Below, in pieces: positions 34,776 to 43,662 of a DNA stretch of 64,000 nt (position 1 is the stretch's first letter; every line of letters begins with the position of its first letter). Below the pieces are notes generated by a model. That model saw nothing but the letters and a program-made list of their open reading frames with translations. It did not search any database and had not been told where the DNA came from. The DNA lies in the NCBI GenBank assembly GCA_046345315.1, contig JBKDKA010000138.1:62001-126000 (forward strand), in the 5' to 3' direction. The position numbers and the translations under genes are program-made. This DNA comes from F1-80-MAGs062 sp046345315. Its GTDB lineage: Bacteria > Planctomycetota > Planctomycetia > Planctomycetales > Planctomycetaceae.

Positions 34776-35693
34776 ATGAATGTTCGATCTGAGATCACGT
34801 CGATTCAGCCCCGAGTGTCTGTCGTGATGCTGGCGTACCGACATGAGCGCTATCTCGAACAGGCTGTTCAGTCAGTGGTCAGTCAGAACGCCGATTTTCC
34901 GTTCGAGCTGCTCATCGGAGAAGACTGTTCGCCGGACGGTACCCGAGAGCTCAGCCAGCGGCTCGCTCAGCAGCATCCCGACAGAATCCGGCTCTTCCTG
35001 AACGAGAAAAATCTCGGTGCCTTGGAGAATGCTCGTCGGGTGTACAACGCCTGCAAAGGAGAGTTCATCGCGATCTGCGAGGGTGATGACTACTGGTCCG
35101 ATCCGAATAAGCTCCGCCGTCAGGTCGCAGCGCTCGACAGTCATCCGGAGTGGTGCGGATGCTTTCACCGAACGCTCGTCATCGATGAATCCGGCAGCAG
35201 CGAGGATTCGTATTTTCCGATCACGATTCCACCTGATGAAGTCTCACTGGACAGTATTGCTGCGGAAAACTGCATTCCAACCTGTTCCGTAATGTATCGT
35301 CGTCGAATCGTGCCGGTGCTTCCTGAATGGTTTTCGGCCCTTGCGCTCGCGGACTGGCCTATGAATATTCTTTACGCTGCTTACGGACCATTCGGATACC
35401 TCAACGAAGTGATGTCCGTTTATCGTCGACACGGAAGCGGAATCTGGTCCACTCTGAATGCAGCGACCGGTACCGACCACAGCCTGAGAGCTCTGTTTGC
35501 TGCAGAAGCTCACAGTGAAGAGCCGGCTCGATCAAAGATCATTGCCGGTCGCAGAGAATTCCTCCGTCGCATTATTTCAAGGCACGACGAAGAACTGGTA
35601 CGACTGCGAAAAATTGAGTCACGATATCGAGCTCTTCAGCTGCACCGAATTTCCGCTTTCGGGAAGTGGTTCAAAGACCTTCTGATACGGTAA
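34776..35693 (+). CDS. Glycosyltransferase family 2
   Basis: A 305-residue GT-A fold enzyme from ATG 34776, with GGGAG 9 bases upstream. SVVMLAYRHERYLEQAVQSVVSQ, LIGEDCSPDGTRE and the metal-binding IAICEGDDYWSDPNKL (near 90-105) place it in GT2. No membrane segment. The C-terminal YRALQLHRISAFGKWFKDLL motif is shared with the GT2 at 47737-48687, so the two are paralogues; they lie on either side of the acyl-tailoring and exporter genes. It is the first plus-strand gene of the polysaccharide region. Donor and acceptor unknown. Confidence 0.92.
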   Translation: MNVRSEITSIQPRVSVVMLAYRHERYLEQAVQSVVSQNADFPFELLIGEDCSPDGTRELSQRLAQQHPDRIRLFLNEKNLGALENARRVYNACKGEFIAICEGDDYWSDPNKLRRQVAALDSHPEWCGCFHRTLVIDESGSSEDSYFPITIPPDEVSLDSIAAENCIPTCSVMYRRRIVPVLPEWFSALALADWPMNILYAAYGPFGYLNEVMSVYRRHGSGIWSTLNAATGTDHSLRALFAAEAHSEEPARSKIIAGRREFLRRIISRHDEELVRLRKIESRYRALQLHRISAFGKWFKDLLIR

Positions 35694-35763
35694 CGGCAGA
35701 CCAGGATCTGCCGAGTTGCCCTGAAAAGATTCCGCAGGCCCCGCGTCAAAACAGCGAGTGCGT

Positions 35764-36828
35764 TCACACTTCCTGCATCGAACAGAAGTCGAGGGGACCG
35801 AGAGTCATCAGCATGGAGCTCCACGTCAGTCCGACACCGAATCCTGCAAAGCAGACGCGCAGGGACCCGTTGAGCAGCTGTGGGCCGATATTGTGAACGA
35901 TGTTCAGAGGAATCGTCGCTCCACTTGCGTTTCCGTAATGCTGAACGATGTTACATGGCATCTTCTCAATCGGAACCTGCATTTTCGCTGCGAGCTTTTC
36001 GAGCATGAATCGGTTTGGCTGATGAAACAGAAAGTAATCGATTGATTCCCGATCGGCATTTGCTGCAGACAGAAGGTCATCGATCATCGGTGGGACTTCA
36101 CGCTGAACAAAGTTGAAGACGGCCGTGCCATCCATTCGGAGATTGTCCAGACTGCGATAGTTATTGTCTCCGGCATCCTGTTCAACCGCTGTTTCAGCGC
36201 TGGAAGGAAGACGGAACCCACCTGCAGGGATCATGAGCGCTTCACGCTGGGTGCCATCCATCTTCAGATTGGCATGAATCGCGGAACCGCCGGGTTCATT
36301 TTCAATGATAGTGATTCCGATCGCATCGCCGATGAGTGGATAGCTGTTTCTGTCACGTGAACAGACTTTGCGACTCATTACGTCACCGGCAATCATGACA
36401 ACGCGGCGAATCGATGGCTGTTCCAGCAGCATGAAGGACTGAATGAGTCCAACGAGAAAGGCCGCACATCCCTGAGGAATGTCGAGACACAGCAGATCCT
36501 GCTTCAGATTCAGGCGGCCCTGAATGACGTTGCTGGTTGCCGGCATGAAGTAATCCGGACTCTGAGTCAGAACAATCAGGGCATCAAAGTCATCGCGTCC
36601 CAGCTGTCCTGTTTCGAAGAGCTGCTCCAGACCGGCAACGGCAAGATCAGACACGCAGACGCCGTCCTCCACCAGACGATGTCGATCGTATCCCATGACC
36701 TCCTTCAGTTTCAGCGAACGGCTTTCCGGCATTCCGAACCTGGCCATATCGTCAACGAATGACTGTTCGTGGCGTGGCAGAACAACATGGATGCCGGCAA
36801 TTCGTTTTCCGAGAAACTGGAGTTTCAT
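35764..36828 (-). CDS. 3-oxoacyl-ACP synthase III-like enzyme (FabH/KAS III superfamily)
   Basis: A 354-residue thiolase-fold enzyme from ATG 36828. The catalytic triad is complete: Cys121 (DIPQGCAAF), His269 (FLFHQPNRF) and Asn300 (YGNASGATIP). It would condense an acyl starter with malonyl-ACP, or transfer an acyl group. FabH is typically about 320 residues; this is longer and its surroundings are not primary fatty-acid genes. It overlaps the upstream ACP gene by 4 bp (ATGA), so the ACP at 36825-37058 is the expected carrier partner. Last gene of the ten-gene minus-strand run. Substrate unknown; a short hydroxy- or amino-acyl chain is inferred. Confidence 0.88.
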   Translation of the reverse strand: MKLQFLGKRIAGIHVVLPRHEQSFVDDMARFGMPESRSLKLKEVMGYDRHRLVEDGVCVSDLAVAGLEQLFETGQLGRDDFDALIVLTQSPDYFMPATSNVIQGRLNLKQDLLCLDIPQGCAAFLVGLIQSFMLLEQPSIRRVVMIAGDVMSRKVCSRDRNSYPLIGDAIGITIIENEPGGSAIHANLKMDGTQREALMIPAGGFRLPSSAETAVEQDAGDNNYRSLDNLRMDGTAVFNFVQREVPPMIDDLLSAANADRESIDYFLFHQPNRFMLEKLAAKMQVPIEKMPCNIVQHYGNASGATIPLNIVHNIGPQLLNGSLRVCFAGFGVGLTWSSMLMTLGPLDFCSMQEV

Positions 36829-37058
36829 GCCTTCGCTTCGCTCCTGAGCAGAAGTTCCCGGATCGCAGACAGGCTCTGAAAATTCTCCGGCAGGATATCG
36901 ACACCGTCGATGGAAACGGAAAACATCTTCTCGAGTTCCGCCACCAGCATCACGATGTCGAATGAATCGAGCAGGCCTTCTTCGATGAAATTGACTGCCA
37001 CGGCATAGTCATTCTCCGGACGGATACGTGACAGAGTCGCCAGAATCTCAGCTTCCAT
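36825..37058 (-). CDS. Acyl carrier protein
   Basis: A 77-residue carrier from ATG 37058, seven bases after AAGGA. The phosphopantetheine serine is Ser32 in EEGLLDSFDIV, followed by the helix MLVAELEKMFSVSI; DILPENFQSL completes the typical four-helix pattern. Its start overlaps the preceding GNAT gene by 11 bp and its stop overlaps the KAS III gene, so three genes are translationally coupled. It is distinct from the housekeeping AcpP-type sequence and from the ACP at 41917-42138. Confidence 0.88.
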   Translation of the reverse strand: MEAEILATLSRIRPENDYAVAVNFIEEGLLDSFDIVMLVAELEKMFSVSIDGVDILPENFQSLSAIRELLLRSEAKA

Positions 37059-37893
37059 GTGTCTGTCCTTCACGAAAAACAACATAGTCCACGAGACCTT
37101 CAGGACGGAAACCGTAGTGCCGGTAAAGCGCTGACGCCGCCTCGTTTTCTTCCTTCACCCAAAGTTGAATTCTCTTCATCTTCGGATTCCTCCGACAGAA
37201 CTCCTGCATCAGTGCGGATCCGATTCTGCAGCCCCGAAATGCACTGACGACACTCCAGTATCGAATCCGACAGGAACCTGCACCTGGCTCGCTCTGCAGG
37301 AATCCACAGAACTCACCGTCAACACGACCGACAAGCATAAGCCCCTGTTCCAGTGCGGTCTGCCATTCCGAAGTATCAGGAAACTGATCGACCAGAGGAT
37401 CAAAATCATTCAGTAGTGCAATTCGGATCTCAGGAAGGTCTGACGCTTCCGCCGTCGCGATGGTGACCCGATCGTTGCGTGATTCTATGTTCAACGGCAG
37501 ATCTGCCACCATTCGGTGAAGGACACTTCTGGCGACGAAACCCTGTTCCAGAAAAATTGTTCGCAGACCGAAATCCGTTGACGACAATCTGTCCGCCGGG
37601 CCGATCAGATCGGTCACGAGTACATCACGGCAGGCATGGACAGCACTGCCAAGACCGATGCTAAGTGCGTCGGTGCTGCTTGCTGCAAAATAAAGTCGAC
37701 AGAAATGATGTTCCGGTTGTGGTCGATGAAGCAGCAGAACATCTCCGCCGTTCCAGCACATCAGTTCTTTTCGAGCGATCCACTGACCCAGTGTCAGCCG
37801 ATCGATAAAAAAGTTGGTCACCAGACTGGCAGCTTTACGCCGAATTGTCGTTAAGGCCTGATCGAGGTCTTCGAGACTGTAAACGGGCGTCAT
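37048..37893 (-). CDS. GNAT family N-acyltransferase
   Basis: A 281-residue protein from ATG 37893, overlapping the upstream adenylation gene by 4 bp. Residues about 140-275 form a GNAT domain: VTIATAEASDLPEIRIAL, the acyl-CoA loop in VVSAFRGCRIGSALMQEF (R-x-x-G/R-x-G-S variant), LWVKEENEAASALYRHYGFRPEG. The N-terminal 135 residues are less conserved and may bind the carrier or sugar substrate; such two-part proteins occur in polyketide and polysaccharide loci. Position between an adenylation enzyme and an ACP suggests the acyl donor may be an ACP thioester, not acetyl-CoA. Confidence 0.82.
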   Translation of the reverse strand: MTPVYSLEDLDQALTTIRRKAASLVTNFFIDRLTLGQWIARKELMCWNGGDVLLLHRPQPEHHFCRLYFAASSTDALSIGLGSAVHACRDVLVTDLIGPADRLSSTDFGLRTIFLEQGFVARSVLHRMVADLPLNIESRNDRVTIATAEASDLPEIRIALLNDFDPLVDQFPDTSEWQTALEQGLMLVGRVDGEFCGFLQSEPGAGSCRIRYWSVVSAFRGCRIGSALMQEFCRRNPKMKRIQLWVKEENEAASALYRHYGFRPEGLVDYVVFREGQTHGS

Positions 37894-39428
37894 GCGTGCT
37901 CCAGCATCTCCGTCTGCAGACGAAGCCTGTCAATCTTCCCGTTGGGATTCAAGGGGAATGCGACGCGGTGAGTAAACGCGGTCGGAAGCATGTATTTCGG
38001 CAGCAGAGCAGAGAGTTGTTCCCGAAATCTGACTGCTGGAATCGGCGATGCCGATTCATAGAAGAGATGAATCTCTTTCTTCGCTGCATGGTAAAGAACA
38101 CATGCCGCATCGACGAGCCCTGTGCTGACTACGGCATTCTCGATATCGCCCAGTTCGATCCGGAATCCAAGGTGTTTGATCTGATAGTCCCGTCGTCCAT
38201 GGAACATGATCTCACCGGACTGATTCAGAGAGGCAACATCACCTGTGCGATAGATTCGCTCCGGATAGCACTTCTGCAGTGGATTCTGCACAAATGCAGC
38301 AGAGGTTCGCTCCGGGTTGTTCCAGTAGCCCATCGCCAGGGAACTTCCCTTCACGCAGAGCTCACCCTGTGAGCCGACTTCGGCAGGCCGATTGTCTTCC
38401 GTCAGAATCAGAATCTCTGTGTTGCGACATGGAAACCCGATCGGCAGCGGTTCGTCGTCGGAGAACTCACGCTGAATGCGATAAAACGTACAGTCGACCG
38501 TGATCTCGATCGGACCGTAGAGATTCACGAATTCCGCCTGAGTCAGTGCCGCTCGCCATTGATTGAACTGTCGCGTCGGAAAAACTTCCCCGGCAAAGAA
38601 GATTCGACGAAGCTGGCTGAGATCGTATTTCCCCAGTAACCCCAGATTGGCGATCGTCACCATGATCGAGGGAACCCAGAACAGAAAAGTAATTCGGCGC
38701 TCAGCCAGATAGTCCATCAGCTTCGCCGGGAACGCTGCGAAGCTTTCCGGAATCAATGAGATGCAGGCGCCTGTCGCCATCGCCACATAAACTTCGAGCG
38801 TATAAATGTCGAAGTAAAGCGGTGACAGACTTCCGAATCGGTCCTGCTCAGTGAAGCTGAACTCATCCAGCGTCCAGTCGATGAAATCAATGATGTTCCG
38901 ATGGTTCATCACCACGCTTTTCGGAATCCCGGTTGAGCCGGAGGTGTTGATGATGCAGACTGGATCCACATCCAGCGCCATCGCACGACGCCGGCTGAGT
39001 TCCTCCGTCGCAGGACTCTGTTCAGCCAGTGCGTCAGCCTCGGAGATCAGAATAATTCCTGCGGCATCTGCGCCCATGGTCAGCAGGAGATCTCGGTACT
39101 CGGCCGACGTAATGATGGCAATCGGCTGAAGATTTTCGAGAATCGCAGCGGTTCTCGAAGCAGGTGATTTCACATCCAGATTACTGTAACAGTTGCGGCT
39201 GTAGAGAATCCCCATGTCCGCAATGATCGTCTCAATGCCTTTTGGCAGATAGACACAGACCGGGCTGGTTGTACGAGAAGAAAGGCGGCACAGCTGCGAT
39301 GCGATACGGATCGCCAGGTCGTGAAGTTCGCGAAACGTACAGTGACGAGTGCCCATCTCAGCGAATCGGTGGTCAGGGAATCTGATCAGCGATCGCTCTT
39401 CGAGATATTCGAGTACGTTGGTTTGCAT
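37890..39428 (-). CDS. Free-standing amino-acid/acyl adenylation enzyme (DltA/NRPS A-domain-like)
   Basis: A 512-residue ANL-superfamily enzyme from ATG 39428, with a weak ribosome site. Core motifs: A3 TSGSTGIPK at 162-170, SPLYFDIYTLEVYVAMATG (A4), NLYGPIEITV (A5), GELCVKGSSLAMGYWN (A6), YRTGDVA (A7), GRRDYQIKHLGFRIELGDIE (A8) and the catalytic Lys498 in NPNGKID (A10). It activates a carboxylate with ATP and loads it on a carrier protein. It contains no carrier domain of its own, so a discrete ACP (36825-37058 or 41917-42138) must serve. The arrangement resembles DltA and D-alanyl or aminoacyl ligases of polysaccharide clusters. Substrate cannot be read reliably. Confidence 0.9.
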   Translation of the reverse strand: MQTNVLEYLEERSLIRFPDHRFAEMGTRHCTFRELHDLAIRIASQLCRLSSRTTSPVCVYLPKGIETIIADMGILYSRNCYSNLDVKSPASRTAAILENLQPIAIITSAEYRDLLLTMGADAAGIILISEADALAEQSPATEELSRRRAMALDVDPVCIINTSGSTGIPKSVVMNHRNIIDFIDWTLDEFSFTEQDRFGSLSPLYFDIYTLEVYVAMATGACISLIPESFAAFPAKLMDYLAERRITFLFWVPSIMVTIANLGLLGKYDLSQLRRIFFAGEVFPTRQFNQWRAALTQAEFVNLYGPIEITVDCTFYRIQREFSDDEPLPIGFPCRNTEILILTEDNRPAEVGSQGELCVKGSSLAMGYWNNPERTSAAFVQNPLQKCYPERIYRTGDVASLNQSGEIMFHGRRDYQIKHLGFRIELGDIENAVVSTGLVDAACVLYHAAKKEIHLFYESASPIPAVRFREQLSALLPKYMLPTAFTHRVAFPLNPNGKIDRLRLQTEMLEHA

Positions 39429-39484
39429 CGTTTCAAAAAACCTGAAGTGCGCTGGTTCGACTGTGCCACTCTGAATTCAGAACA

Positions 39485-39571
39485 CCATCACAAACCCGGG
39501 ACTGGCTCTCGGACAACACGGAAAACGATCAGAAACGGCGGCAGTCGGGTGCCGGTCCGGATTTTGTCAGA
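39485..39571 (-). repeat. Miniature inverted-end repeat, copy E
   Basis: CCATCACAAACCCGGGACTGGCT at one end and GGTGCCGGTCCGGATTTTGTCAG at the other, with a variable middle. It lies in the 148 bp gap between the NeuD-like and adenylation genes, about 57 bp before the adenylation start codon. Confidence 0.7.
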
Positions 39572-39576
39572 GCCGT

Positions 39577-40221
39577 TTAATCCCGCGTGTCTCCGATGGC
39601 AACCGCCGGAACACCAAAGACTTTCTGATAGGGAGCCACCTTTCGGAGCACCGCGCTGTGTGCGCCGACGTAACTCCATTCTCCGAGTCTTGCTCCCGGC
39701 AGAACAGTTGCATGACTTCCCAGAAAAACTCCCTGTTCCAGTATCGCATTCCCGTTGATTTCGCACGATCCTGAGATCTGACAGAAGTCACCATAGATCG
39801 TATCATGAGCAAAGTTGCTCTTGGTACCGAGGAAGACTCCGCGGCCGATTTTCACGTCGCAGGAGATATGGCAATACGGACAGACAATCGATCCTTCACC
39901 GATCTGGACATTATGGCCAACGATCGCAGCCGGGTGAATTAAAATTCCGAATCGGCCACCGCGCTGCTCCATCGCGGTCTGATACTGCTGACGAACTCGA
40001 GGATCACCGATGGCACAGAGGAAAATATCATTCTCTTCAATGACGTAATCTTCAACGGAACAAAGGATCGGCGGCATATTTGCAATGCCGTCGAGTGCAT
40101 GCCGTCGGTTGTCCAGAAAGCCTTTGATCTTCCAGGGCAGACCGGCAGTGATGGCCTGATTCGCCCAGTTATGGACCTCACGACCGAGATTTCCCGCGCT
40201 GATGATCAAAAGGCTGTTCAT
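39577..40221 (-). CDS. NeuD/PglD-like sugar O- or N-acyltransferase (left-handed beta-helix)
   Basis: A 214-residue protein from ATG 40221 with GGA 7 bases upstream. The N-terminal 90 residues form the Rossmann-like substrate-binding part (LLIISAGNLGREVHNWA), and from about 95 there are hexapeptide repeats of a left-handed beta-helix (AAIVGHNVQIGEGSIVCPYCHISCDVKIG, NAILEQGVFLGSHATVLPGARLGEWSYVGAHSAV). This matches the NeuD/PglD family that acylates 4-amino-sugars or sialic acids from CoA. The typical catalytic His of PglD (HP near 98) appears as LIHPAA. It suggests that the locus makes an amino sugar. Confidence 0.9.
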   Translation of the reverse strand: MNSLLIISAGNLGREVHNWANQAITAGLPWKIKGFLDNRRHALDGIANMPPILCSVEDYVIEENDIFLCAIGDPRVRQQYQTAMEQRGGRFGILIHPAAIVGHNVQIGEGSIVCPYCHISCDVKIGRGVFLGTKSNFAHDTIYGDFCQISGSCEINGNAILEQGVFLGSHATVLPGARLGEWSYVGAHSAVLRKVAPYQKVFGVPAVAIGDTRD

Positions 40222-40352
40222 GCTCGATCCTGTGGTTCCGACTCAATCAGACAAAATCTGAACACTGACAATACTTCAGAAACATGGCGAAGAAAACGAA
40301 AACACGCCCACAGAGAAGCCAGCCACTGACTCAATGGTGACCGAGTTTCACA

Positions 40353-41114
40353 TCAGCCGGTAATATTGATCGTGCGACCACCATCGACAACAAACTGCTG
40401 GCCGGTCACCCATCGAGCCGAATCGGAAAGCAGGAATTCGATCACCGCCGCGACATCATCCACTTCGCCGAATCCCAGCGGATACTGAGCCTTCATACGC
40501 TCAGCCACTGGTTCATCCGAAAGAATTCCAGCCGTCATCTCAGTTCTGACCGCACCCGGGAGAACGGAGTTCAGCCGAACACGAGGTGCAAGCTCAACGG
40601 CCAGCGATCGCATCAGGGAGTCCAGAGCTCCCTTGGATGCCGAATAGACGCCGAATCCGCGAGCACCATACTGACTGGCCGTACTGGAAACCAGCACGAC
40701 GTTTCGAAGATGATCGCTGTTCACTCGCTGACGTATCAACTGCCTCACGATCTCTGCTGCGGCAAAGAAGTTGACATTCATCACCGCCTGGAATTCTGCC
40801 AGTGAAACGGTTCTGAAAGGCCTCACACTGAGGACTCCGGCACAATGAACAAACTCCCGGATCTGAAGACTCCTTTCCCCCAGAAGAGACTGAAGTCCAG
40901 ACTCAATCTGAGAAGGGTCTGACAGATCCTGTACCCAGATCGTGTGATTTTCCGGACGGACGCAGAGTTCCCGAGTCTGCTGCAGACGCTGAGCGTCACG
41001 TCCACAGATTATCAGGGAACGACTGGCTGACAGTCGGACCGCAGTCTGTCGCCCAATACCGGAAGAAGCCCCTGTGATGAGCGTTCGCAATTCGTGGTTT
41101 TGAACAGGTTCCAT
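40353..41114 (-). CDS. Short-chain dehydrogenase/reductase, ketoacyl-reductase-like (second of two)
   Basis: A 253-residue classical SDR from ATG 41114. TGASSGIG at 14-21 binds the nucleotide, and the catalytic residues are Ser143 (LVSSTAS), Tyr157 and Lys161 (YSASK). The C-terminus WVTGQQFVVDGG is FabG-like. Residues align with the SDR encoded immediately upstream, so the pair arose by duplication. A role in reducing the 3-oxoacyl-ACP produced by the KAS III-like enzyme is inferred; sugar or steroid substrates remain possible. It is followed by a 131 bp gap before the NeuD-like gene. Confidence 0.88.
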   Translation of the reverse strand: MEPVQNHELRTLITGASSGIGRQTAVRLSASRSLIICGRDAQRLQQTRELCVRPENHTIWVQDLSDPSQIESGLQSLLGERSLQIREFVHCAGVLSVRPFRTVSLAEFQAVMNVNFFAAAEIVRQLIRQRVNSDHLRNVVLVSSTASQYGARGFGVYSASKGALDSLMRSLAVELAPRVRLNSVLPGAVRTEMTAGILSDEPVAERMKAQYPLGFGEVDDVAAVIEFLLSDSARWVTGQQFVVDGGRTINITG

Positions 41115-41150
41115 TTGCCAGCTCAGACGTATATTTGAAGGGACCGGAAA

Positions 41151-41912
41151 TCAGCGAGCAGAGAAACCGCCATCCACGGTGAGCGTTGTTCCTGTAATCC
41201 AGCGGCCCGTATCCGCCAGCAGGTAAATCACGGCATGGGCAATATCGTCGGCATTACCGATTCCCAGCGGATGCTCGGCAGCGACCGCAGACTTCTGCTC
41301 CGGCGTCCATCGCTCAGAGAGACGACGGAACATCGCTGTATCGACGTAGCCCGGGGCCACGCAATTGACGCGAATTCCCCGTGGAGCGAGTTCCATCGCC
41401 GCTGATCGGCACAAACCCGTCAGTCCGGACTTCATCATTCCGTAAGCCGCCGCACCAGGCGAACCGGCAACTGCAACGACTGATGAAATCAGCACCACAG
41501 AACCGCCCGCCTCGGGATAAGTCCCCTTCGTCTGATACTCGCGAATCAGCATCAGAGCGGCTTCCAGATTCACTGCCATCGCCTGACGATAACGAGACGG
41601 CTGCAGCAGACGCAGAGGCTGGATGCACTCCATTCCGGCAGCATGCACCACACCGGAAACCTGGCCAATGGCATGAGAAATCTCGACAAGTCCGACTTCC
41701 GTCAGATCTCTGTCTGCCAGATCAACGACCTTCGAACTGTGACCGGAACCTTCCAGTGCATGGAGCGTTTCCTGCAATCCTTTCTCGTTGATGTCGACAG
41801 CAACGACCCGTCCGGACAACTGGCTGATCCGTTCACAGCAGGCACGCCCGATCCCGGATGCCGCACCCGTCACGACGTAAAGCCTGTCCTTCAGATCGAA
41901 CGGATTGTACAC
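41151..41912 (-). CDS. Short-chain dehydrogenase/reductase, ketoacyl-reductase-like (first of two)
   Basis: A 253-residue classical SDR with a GTG start at 41912, 8 bases after GGA and four bases after the ACP stop. Motifs: TGAASGIG at 15-22, HAAG, Ser143/Ser144 (LISSVVA), Tyr157 and Lys161 in AAYGMMK, and WITGTTLTVDGG at the C-terminus. Length and catalytic positions are identical to the neighbour at 40353-41114. Tight spacing to an ACP gene supports an acyl-ACP substrate. Confidence 0.88.
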   Translation of the reverse strand: MYNPFDLKDRLYVVTGAASGIGRACCERISQLSGRVVAVDINEKGLQETLHALEGSGHSSKVVDLADRDLTEVGLVEISHAIGQVSGVVHAAGMECIQPLRLLQPSRYRQAMAVNLEAALMLIREYQTKGTYPEAGGSVVLISSVVAVAGSPGAAAYGMMKSGLTGLCRSAAMELAPRGIRVNCVAPGYVDTAMFRRLSERWTPEQKSAVAAEHPLGIGNADDIAHAVIYLLADTGRWITGTTLTVDGGFSAR

Positions 41913-41916
41913 GGAG

Positions 41917-42138
41917 TCAATCCCTCATCCGACCGGCAATCAGACGAGCGAGATCACCGGCGGAGATACACTGCTGCATATCCCCTGCCGACACACTGAC
42001 TCGATAAGAGGAATCGGCCATGGCACAGATCGACAGAATCGTCAGCGAATCCCAGTTCTCGAACTCCCGAAGCTTGTCATCTGCCGAGACGGCATCGACG
42101 TCGAGAATCTCCGCAAGCTGCCCGTAAAACTGATCCAC
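41917..42138 (-). CDS. Acyl carrier protein (second copy in the locus)
   Basis: A 73-residue carrier with a GTG start at 42138, behind GAGAG. The phosphopantetheine serine is Ser31 in EFENWDSLTIL, a variant of the usual DSL motif typical of carriers in specialised pathways. The rest (ILSICAMADSSYRVSVSAGDMQQCISAGDLARLI) matches helices II-IV. It precedes the SDR pair by four bases. It shares little sequence with the other ACP, suggesting separate partners. Confidence 0.87.
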   Translation of the reverse strand: MDQFYGQLAEILDVDAVSADDKLREFENWDSLTILSICAMADSSYRVSVSAGDMQQCISAGDLARLIAGRMRD

Positions 42139-42161
42139 GGCACTCTCTTTTCCAGTATATC

Positions 42162-42743
42162 TCAGTCTATGAATCGGAATCTCAGTTCACTGTCCGGAGT
42201 GTTCTTGCTCTTGTCGGTCCGAACAAGAACGTTGTAATGCACCGGAAACAACGGCCTTCCGGGAGTTTCGAGGATATCGAATTCCAGAATGTCAAAGTCC
42301 CTGAGCAGCACTCGAAAACCGTGTTCCGTGAATCGCCAGCAGTCGGGTATCGGACCGTGAATTCGCCAGTTCAAAGGTGCAGAAACTACAAGATAACCAC
42401 CGTCCTTCAGAATGCGACGTAATTCACGCACCGCACCAAAAGGATCGATCGTGTGCTCCAGCACCTCCATACAGATCACACAATCGTAAGTGTTATCCGC
42501 AATGGACGGATTGTACCGTGTGATATCGCCGACGTGCGTCGGTCCGTAGGTACTGACCACATCGAAGGATTCGTAGGCGAAGTTTGTGAAGGACTCCCTG
42601 ACCAGAGAACGCTCCTGGGGACCGATTTCGAGCAATTTGCCGGACTGATCGGAGAGTGCGCGAGCGGTCTTTCGGACGAACTCATTGATATTCTCTCGAG
42701 CGATCACACCGAATTCATTGTCAAACTGAGATGGCACAGCCAT
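42162..42743 (-). CDS. Class I SAM-dependent methyltransferase
   Basis: About 193 residues from ATG 42743; the frame is open to 42785. Motif I is KLLEIGPQ near 37-43, followed by a post-motif stretch ICMEVLEHTIDPFGAVRELRRILKDGGYLVVSAPLNWRIHGP near 95-135 and WRFTEHGFRVLLRDFD. This is the Methyltransf_11/25 type with the EVLEH motif common in polysaccharide clusters. It could O- or C-methylate the acyl chain, or methylate a chain-terminal sugar. It lies between the dioxygenase and ACP genes in the same operon. Confidence 0.85.
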   Translation of the reverse strand: MAVPSQFDNEFGVIARENINEFVRKTARALSDQSGKLLEIGPQERSLVRESFTNFAYESFDVVSTYGPTHVGDITRYNPSIADNTYDCVICMEVLEHTIDPFGAVRELRRILKDGGYLVVSAPLNWRIHGPIPDCWRFTEHGFRVLLRDFDILEFDILETPGRPLFPVHYNVLVRTDKSKNTPDSELRFRFID

Positions 42744-42810
42744 AACTGATGGAATCCCGGAAAAAGCAGACGGCCAGCCACGCACCGAACGGAACGGTCA
42801 CACCGGACTC

Positions 42811-43662
42811 TTATCGTGGACGTAATTCTTCAGGAACATATTGATCGACAAGCGTCTGAAGCTCTTTCAGGCGAGTCACGCGAGATCGCTGAAAGAGTTG
42901 GGTGCTGCGAGAAAGAAACAACTCCGTCTGCCACTGCCCTCTGAGGAGTGAGATTCCGCTGGGATCGTCAGCGGGCTGATAGATGATGTCTGCCAGGATT
43001 CGATCCGGTCCGCTGACATGTGGCCCTGAACCGTGCCATGTGCATGAATTCATGAGGACAAAATCTCCCGGATGCAGAACGGGAGTGATGACAGGCCAGT
43101 CTGAATCGACAGCGTCCGGCCTGAGTTCTCCGACGTCACCCAGGTAACCGAACTGGTTGGTGCCGGGGTAAAAGTACATCCCGCCGTTTTCCGGAGAAAC
43201 ATCGCTGAGGGGGACGAATGCAGACGCTTTTCGTGGCCAGCCTCTGTGGTACGGAAAATCGCTGTGCAGGAACACCGGGCCACGGCTTCGATGATCCTTG
43301 ATTACGAATCTCTGGTTGTAAAGAGCAATGTCCGGACCGAAGGCCTGTTCAACGACATCGAGGATGTCCGGATCCTGATGCATTGCGGCCAGCTCGGCAG
43401 GTGGCGTTTCGTCGACACTCACCGGATTGAAACGATTGACGTTTCGCTCAGCTTCCAGTTGTTCCGCATAAAAGCGATTCCACGCTGACTGCCAGCGAGC
43501 AATTGTTTCCGCAGGGATCGCTCCACGGATGACGAAGACGCCGCACTGGTCAAAAACTTCTTTTGAAAAGCGGTCTGAATCAAGGAGCGGGATTTTTTCG
43601 CGGATCTTTTCGAGACCAATCAGCATGTTCTGTTTCCCGGCTTCCTGATCGAAGTCAGCCAT
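42811..43662 (-). CDS. Phytanoyl-CoA dioxygenase (PhyH) family hydroxylase
   Basis: About 283 residues. ATG 43662 is used; no good ribosome site precedes it, and ATG 43626 is the alternative. The iron ligands are visible: His133 and Asp135 in FLHSDFPYHRG, and the distal His in TWHGSGPH near 209-215, with Arg221 (GPDRILADI) for 2-oxoglutarate. Members hydroxylate acyl-CoA, acyl-carrier-bound amino acids, ectoine and others using 2-oxoglutarate and oxygen. As the first gene of the minus-strand run it may hydroxylate the carrier-bound acyl group or a nucleotide sugar. Confidence 0.87.
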   Translation of the reverse strand: MADFDQEAGKQNMLIGLEKIREKIPLLDSDRFSKEVFDQCGVFVIRGAIPAETIARWQSAWNRFYAEQLEAERNVNRFNPVSVDETPPAELAAMHQDPDILDVVEQAFGPDIALYNQRFVIKDHRSRGPVFLHSDFPYHRGWPRKASAFVPLSDVSPENGGMYFYPGTNQFGYLGDVGELRPDAVDSDWPVITPVLHPGDFVLMNSCTWHGSGPHVSGPDRILADIIYQPADDPSGISLLRGQWQTELFLSRSTQLFQRSRVTRLKELQTLVDQYVPEELRPR

